A stretch of 10,490 nucleotides of DNA from Spirochaetales bacterium (GTDB lineage Bacteria > Spirochaetota > Spirochaetia > SZUA-6 > DRHE01). Below the pieces are notes generated by a model, which was given only the letters and a program-made list of their open reading frames with translations, did not search any database and was not told the origin of the DNA. Numbering within the stretch: position 1 is the first letter of the stretch; each line of letters begins with the position of its first letter. Made by a program: the position numbers and the translations under genes. Of this stretch, positions 7,032-10,490 are shown in pieces. The DNA lies in assembly GCA_016930895.1 (NCBI GenBank), contig JAFGFV010000347.1:1-10490 (forward strand), in the 5' to 3' direction.

Positions 7032-8408
7032 TCAGTTCAGAGGCAGCCCCAGGGCGACCAGCTCCTCCTTGACCCGGTCATAGACCGCCTGGTGCTCGGG
7101 GGTGGGGCGCAGGGTCTTGACGTCGTACAGCTCCTCGAAGGGCTGGCCTTTGGGCGAGCTCTCCAGCTCGATGCGATCCTTGTAGCTGTCGAAGAGCTTG
7201 GCGACGATGCCTGCGGCCTTGTCCCGGGACAGGCCTGCGGCGGCGTGAGCCACCTCGGCGAACAGGCGGGCCATCAGGGGACTCACGTTGTTGAATCCCA
7301 GGGGCTCCGCCGGCCTCGGCCCGGTCACGTTGCTGCCGCTCGTTACCGCGCACAGGCACAAGGCCGAGAACTCCCGGGGGTACTGAGCTCCCTCTTCGCC
7401 GTTGCCCGGGCGGCCGGAGGTGGTGTGGCTGGTCGTGGCGATGATCCGGCTGTTGCGGGCCACCGCCTGGTTGGCCAGCGAGGCCAGGAAGAGGGAGTGG
7501 GCGTTGGTCTGCTGCTTGAACTTGATGTGCTGCGGTCCGATGTGCACGATCTCGCCCCCCAGCACCGCCGAGGCGATGAAGGAGGCTGCGGCCACCACGG
7601 CGGTGCCGGCGGGGTCGCCGCCGTAGCCTCCGACCAGGGGGGTGAAGGCCAGGTAGATCGGGCAGCCGTAGGCCTGGTAGTAGGCCAGGCGGGTCATGGT
7701 CACGTCGTCCACCTGGAGCTCAGAGATCAGAACCATGGCGCGGGGATCGGTGGAGCGCAGGCCCCAGGCCTCGTTGGTGCAGGCGATCTCGTTCAGAGCC
7801 ATGACTGCGTGCCCGGTGATCGGCATGCCCGGACGCCCGGCGCGGCGGACGGCCTCCCGGGACCACTGGCCGTAGAGCATGGCCGCACGGCTGGAGAGGG
7901 CCGAGGTGGGGCGGATCATCTGGCCGTCCAGGACCTTCAGATACCCCGGAAACAGCAGGCTGTCGATGAGCCGTTCCTGGGCGAAGGCCTCGTTCAGGTG
8001 CACGAACATCTCCTCGCTGGTGTCTGCGTTGAACGGACCTCCGAACACGAAGGGCCCCCGCGGGTCCTCGACCTCCCGGTGCCAGGCGGTCACTGCGTCC
8101 TTGCCGGCCCCCATGGGCAGACGGTCCGGCACGAAGCGCAGGGCGTCGTCGATCTCCGCGGCGGACAGCTCGATGACCCGCTTGGAGTTCATACTGAAGA
8201 TACCGCTCTGCAGCAGGAGCTCCCGACCTGCCTGCCACAGGCGGTCGGCCATGGCGTCGTCCAGGTTGAGCAGGGTCTTGCCGTCCCAGCGAATGTCGTG
8301 GCTCTTCTGGAGCTTGATCACCGCGGCGGACACGCGCTTCATCAGAAAGTCGCCCGCCTCCATGAGGGGACCGGTCTCGGCGCGCTTGGCGATCTCCTTG
8401 AAGTTCAT
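7032..8408 (-). CDS. MtmB-family corrinoid methyltransferase lacking pyrrolysine
   Basis: This 458-residue protein resembles archaeal monomethylamine methyltransferase MtmB end to end by eye, and matches its length as I recall it. Strong matches include AGRPGMPITG (190-199; MtmB has AGRPGM-x-x-Pyl-G), PLVGGYGG (257-264), and FEELYDVKTLRPTPEH near the C-terminus (424-439). MtmB transfers methyl from monomethylamine to a cognate corrinoid protein, using pyrrolysine encoded by an in-frame TAG. Here the aligned residue is Thr198 (ACC, 7815-7817) and the frame has no internal stop. Two glutamates I place in the MtmB active site (E229, E259) align with Ala224 and Ala254. Substrate is therefore probably not monomethylamine; an N-methyl amino acid or related amine is a guess. 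The start ATG overlaps the stop of the upstream corrinoid gene (ATGA) and follows AAGGAGG, so translation is coupled. It is the last gene of the operon and converges on the GH13 gene 26 bp away. Confidence 0.85.
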   Translation of the reverse strand: MNFKEIAKRAETGPLMEAGDFLMKRVSAAVIKLQKSHDIRWDGKTLLNLDDAMADRLWQAGRELLLQSGIFSMNSKRVIELSAAEIDDALRFVPDRLPMGAGKDAVTAWHREVEDPRGPFVFGGPFNADTSEEMFVHLNEAFAQERLIDSLLFPGYLKVLDGQMIRPTSALSSRAAMLYGQWSREAVRRAGRPGMPITGHAVMALNEIACTNEAWGLRSTDPRAMVLISELQVDDVTMTRLAYYQAYGCPIYLAFTPLVGGYGGDPAGTAVVAAASFIASAVLGGEIVHIGPQHIKFKQQTNAHSLFLASLANQAVARNSRIIATTSHTTSGRPGNGEEGAQYPREFSALCLCAVTSGSNVTGPRPAEPLGFNNVSPLMARLFAEVAHAAAGLSRDKAAGIVAKLFDSYKDRIELESSPKGQPFEELYDVKTLRPTPEHQAVYDRVKEELVALGLPLN

Positions 8409-9067
8409 TTGGCCCAAGCCTCCTTTTTCGAATCCAGGAGCTTGACGGCCTCGTACGCTCCCCGAGCGTAGCCGTCCGCGCCGATCTCGTCGGCCCATTT
8501 CTGGGTCACCGGTGCCCCGCCCACGATGGCGAAGTACCGCTCCCGCAGGCCCTTGTTGCGCAGGAGCTCCAGCACGTCGCGCTGGTAGAGCATCGTAGTG
8601 GACAGGAGGGCGGACATGGCCACGATGTCCGCCTTGTTGCTCTGGGCCGCTTCGATGAAACGCCCCGACTGCACCTCCACCCCCAGGTCATGGACCTGGT
8701 AGCCGTTGGCCTGGAGCAGCGCCGCGACCACGGTCTTGCCGATGTCGTGGATGTCCCCCTCCACGGTGCCGATCACCACAATGCCTTTGGTCTCCAGGGT
8801 GCCTCCGCTGGACTTGATCGCTTCCTCGAGCACCGCCATTCCGGCCTTCATGGCGTCGGAGCCGAGCATGAGCTGGGGCAGGAAGATCTCCATGCGGTCG
8901 AAGGCATCCCCGAGCTTGCGGATCGGCTCGGCGAAGCCTTTTTCCACCGCCTCCAGCAGGTTCAGCCCGGCGTCCACGGCCTCCCGGGCCGCGGCGACCG
9001 CTGCGTCGCTGTCGTAGTCTTCGATGGCCTTCCTCATGCGGGCGTAGATTTCCTCGGCGTTTGCCAT
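8405..9067 (-). CDS. Methyltransferase cognate corrinoid protein (MtmC/MtgC/MttC type)
   Basis: This 220-residue cytoplasmic protein carries the methyl group on a cobamide between the methyltransferases and MeTr. An N-terminal four-helix cap domain (about 5-90, with EIFLPQLMLGSDAMKAGM) is followed by a B12-binding Rossmann domain. Its motifs are GDIHDIG (104-110, with cobalt ligand H107), S152-A-L154, and the GG of VGGAP (183-184). Length and order match the small corrinoid proteins of methylamine and betaine systems. The ATG at 9067 follows AAGGAG at ideal spacing; an in-frame extension to 9175 would overlap the upstream gene and is unlikely. It begins 29 bp after the OCD-family gene and overlaps the MtmB-like start by 4 bases, the tightest junction in the operon, which suggests that it primarily serves that protein. 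Which methyltransferase it really serves is inferred. Confidence 0.95.
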   Translation of the reverse strand: MANAEEIYARMRKAIEDYDSDAAVAAAREAVDAGLNLLEAVEKGFAEPIRKLGDAFDRMEIFLPQLMLGSDAMKAGMAVLEEAIKSSGGTLETKGIVVIGTVEGDIHDIGKTVVAALLQANGYQVHDLGVEVQSGRFIEAAQSNKADIVAMSALLSTTMLYQRDVLELLRNKGLRERYFAIVGGAPVTQKWADEIGADGYARGAYEAVKLLDSKKEAWAK

Positions 9068-9096
9068 ATGAATCTCCTTGTCTTGTAGGATCCCTG

Positions 9097-10113
9097 CTAC
9101 GGCAGGTCGCGGCCCAGCAGCCCCAACCGGGTCCCGATTCCCTGTCGGGTCGCCAGCTCGTAAACCTTGTGACACAGACAGACGTCCTCGATCGCCATGC
9201 CGATGGGCGAGAAAAAGATCCTCTCCTCGGGGCCCCGACGTCCCGGGCGGTCGCCGCAGAGGATGGCGCCGATCTCCGCCACGTCCTGCCTCCGGATCCG
9301 CTCCTGCCGGATCATCAGGGCGATGACCGGGGTCTCCCGGTGGAGCACATGATCGATGCCGTCCACCACCACCAGGTCGGAGTTGGTCACGACCTCGAAC
9401 TCCTCCTCCTGGTAGGAGCCCACCGCGGCGAAGAAGCTTCCGGGCTTGATCCAGGCGTCCTTGACGATGGGCTCGTCGGCGACGGTCACCGTGACCACCA
9501 CGTCCGCCTCCCGGACGGCATCCTCGGCGCTGGCCGCCGCCCGGGCGGTGATCCCGTAGCGCGCGGCGGCTTCGGCGGCAAACTCTTGGGCCGCCTCGCG
9601 GTTAAGGTCGAAGGCGCGCAGCTCTTCGAGTTCGGGCAGCACCGCCTTGAGGGCTTCCAGCTGGGTGCGAGCCTGCACACCGGCCCCGATCATGGCCACG
9701 GCGCGGGAGTCCGGCCGGGCCAGGCAGCGCGCCCCGACCCCGGTGACCGCCCCGGTGCGCAGCGCCGACAGCAAGGTGCAGTCCATGACCGCCAGGGGGA
9801 CGCCCTTCCAGGCGTCGTTCAGGATGAACAGTCCCGTGGCCCGGGGCAGCCCGTAGTCCCGGGGGTTCTTGGGAAACCCGGAGATCCACTTGATGCCGAA
9901 AACGTCGTAACCGCCCCCCACGTAGGCGGGCATGGCGTTGCCCCGGCCCCGCTCCCGCTCCCCCAAGTCCAGGACGGTCTTGTAGGGCAGGTTGACCTGC
10001 CCCTCATGATGAAGGCGGAAGGCGTCCTCCACCGCCGCCAGGGCGGTGGCCATGTCCACCCCTGTGGACTTGACGTCTTCCTGGTTCAGGTACAGGAACT
10101 CGATGTCTGCCAT
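9097..10113 (-). CDS. Ornithine cyclodeaminase/mu-crystallin family NAD-dependent imine reductase or amino acid dehydrogenase
   Basis: This 338-residue cytoplasmic protein has the family fold. The substrate-binding Lys is in GIKW (K75) and Arg in RTGA (R119). The dinucleotide motif is IGAGVQA (142-148), and the acidic residue ending the second strand (D169 in FDLN) favours NAD(H) over NADP(H). The catalytic Asp of true ornithine cyclodeaminases sits in a GGD-type motif; the matching stretch here is GSY (232-234), so Tyr234 replaces it. That argues against ornithine cyclodeamination and towards the ketimine reductase or alanine dehydrogenase branch. The ATG at 10113 follows GGAG by about 6 bases and lies only 11 bases past the stop of the MttB-family gene. 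Placement between two methyltransferase genes suggests that it acts on the amine skeleton of the same substrate, for example by oxidising the demethylated amino acid. The substrate is unknown. Confidence 0.85.
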   Translation of the reverse strand: MADIEFLYLNQEDVKSTGVDMATALAAVEDAFRLHHEGQVNLPYKTVLDLGERERGRGNAMPAYVGGGYDVFGIKWISGFPKNPRDYGLPRATGLFILNDAWKGVPLAVMDCTLLSALRTGAVTGVGARCLARPDSRAVAMIGAGVQARTQLEALKAVLPELEELRAFDLNREAAQEFAAEAAARYGITARAAASAEDAVREADVVVTVTVADEPIVKDAWIKPGSFFAAVGSYQEEEFEVVTNSDLVVVDGIDHVLHRETPVIALMIRQERIRRQDVAEIGAILCGDRPGRRGPEERIFFSPIGMAIEDVCLCHKVYELATRQGIGTRLGLLGRDLP

Positions 10114-10124
10114 GGTTGCTCCGA

Positions 10125-10490
10125 TTACTCCTTCCGGCTGCGCTTGGCTTCCCGGGCTTCCACTTCCCGGACGATGCGCTCCAGCTCGGCTTCCACCTGC
10201 GCCGGCAGCGGCTCCACCTGGTGCTCGGCGAGGATGCGCTCGACCTCTTCCCGGGCCCGGTCCACCATGCTCTTGGCCCCTGCATCCAGCCAGCGCTCCC
10301 GGGTCTGACGGTTGGCCAGCCTGGGGAGGAAATGCTCGGGCTGGACGAACTGCATGGTGTGCTTCTGCTTGAGGAAGTGTCCGCCGGGCCCGACCTGGGC
10401 CACGACCCCGGTGGCCAGGGTTGCCTCGTCCACCCTCACTCCCTCCAGTGCCCGGTAGACCCCCTCGATGATCTCGTGGTCGAGGACCAA
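10125..10490 (-). CDS. MttB-superfamily trimethylamine/betaine methyltransferase (C-terminal part only)
   Basis: The 121 visible residues before the stop are the C-terminus of an MttB (COG5598) protein, and the frame stays open past the right edge. Diagnostic matches are LDHEIIEGVYRAL, VGPGGHFLKQKHTMQ, and LANRQTRERWLDAGAKSMVDRA. MttB proteins transfer a methyl group from trimethylamine (pyrrolysine-containing members) or from quaternary amines such as glycine betaine, proline betaine or carnitine (MtgB, MtpB, MtcB, without pyrrolysine) to a corrinoid protein. The pyrrolysine position should lie roughly 40 codons upstream of the visible part, so its class cannot be judged. A charged helical tail closes the protein. 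It is the most upstream visible gene of the operon, 11 bp before the OCD-family gene; the operon promoter is beyond the window. Confidence 0.93.
   Translation of the reverse strand: MVLDHEIIEGVYRALEGVRVDEATLATGVVAQVGPGGHFLKQKHTMQFVQPEHFLPRLANRQTRERWLDAGAKSMVDRAREEVERILAEHQVEPLPAQVEAELERIVREVEAREAKRSRKE

Noticed and set aside
7032..8408. Readthrough amber (pyrrolysine) codon inside the MtmB-like gene
   Set aside because: The frame is uninterrupted from ATG to TGA and the aligned codon is ACC, so no TAG is decoded.
6168..8471. Long plus-strand open frame of 767 codons spanning the GH13 C-terminus and the MtmB-like gene
   Set aside because: It is rich in Gly, Arg, Ala and Pro without domain signal and crosses two convergent, well-supported genes.
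9061..10308. Long plus-strand open frame of 415 codons opposite the OCD-family gene
   Set aside because: It is the shadow of a clear Rossmann-fold protein on the other strand; composition is low-complexity and there is no ribosome binding site.
1..10490. tRNA, rRNA, CRISPR array, insertion sequence or attachment site
   Set aside because: No cloverleaf-like sequence, regularly spaced repeats, transposase frame or flanking direct repeats were seen; codon use looks uniform across the genes.

Overview
The window is GC-rich (clearly above 60% by eye). It encodes anaerobic, corrinoid- and folate-linked one-carbon chemistry together with an HdrA-type iron-sulfur flavoprotein. This combination (HdrA, a pterin-binding methyltransferase, FolD, a corrinoid protein and amine methyltransferase family proteins) is typical of strictly anaerobic bacteria that feed methyl groups into the Wood-Ljungdahl or C1-tetrahydrofolate pathway. 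A Desulfobacterota-like or related high-GC anaerobe is the best guess, but no taxonomic marker is present.

Layout. At 1-1095 (minus) is the N-terminal part of an HdrA-like electron-transfer flavoprotein that runs off the left edge. A 290-bp spacer follows, holding a terminator-like hairpin, a TATAAT promoter element and a GNRA-capped hairpin. At 1386-2405 (minus) is a methyltetrahydrofolate-corrinoid methyltransferase (MeTr family) with an N-terminal insertion. A 249-bp divergent promoter region separates it from zupT (2655-3461, plus), which is followed by folD (3594-4481, plus) and a large, unusual GH13 sugar phosphorylase-like enzyme (4522-7005, plus). The right third is a compact minus-strand operon transcribed leftwards: the C-terminus of an MttB-superfamily methyltransferase (10125-10490, cut by the window), an ornithine cyclodeaminase/ketimine reductase family enzyme (9097-10113), a corrinoid-binding protein (8405-9067) and a protein resembling monomethylamine methyltransferase MtmB (7032-8408). 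The last two share an ATGA start/stop overlap.

Main discovery. The MtmB-like protein is 458 aa, the length I recall for archaeal MtmB. It aligns across its whole length with the family but carries a plain threonine codon (Thr198, ACC at 7815-7817) where MtmB has pyrrolysine. Nearby active-site glutamates also appear to be replaced. It looks like the MtmB-family counterpart of what MtgB is to MttB: a methyltransferase without pyrrolysine, probably acting on a substrate other than monomethylamine. Its partners suggest a pathway in which two methyltransferases strip methyl groups from an N-methylated amino acid or betaine onto one corrinoid protein, an NAD-linked imine reductase or amino acid dehydrogenase handles the amine skeleton, and MeTr passes the methyl group to tetrahydrofolate for use by the folate (FolD) and HdrA-linked redox enzymes. 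The substrate assignment is inference.
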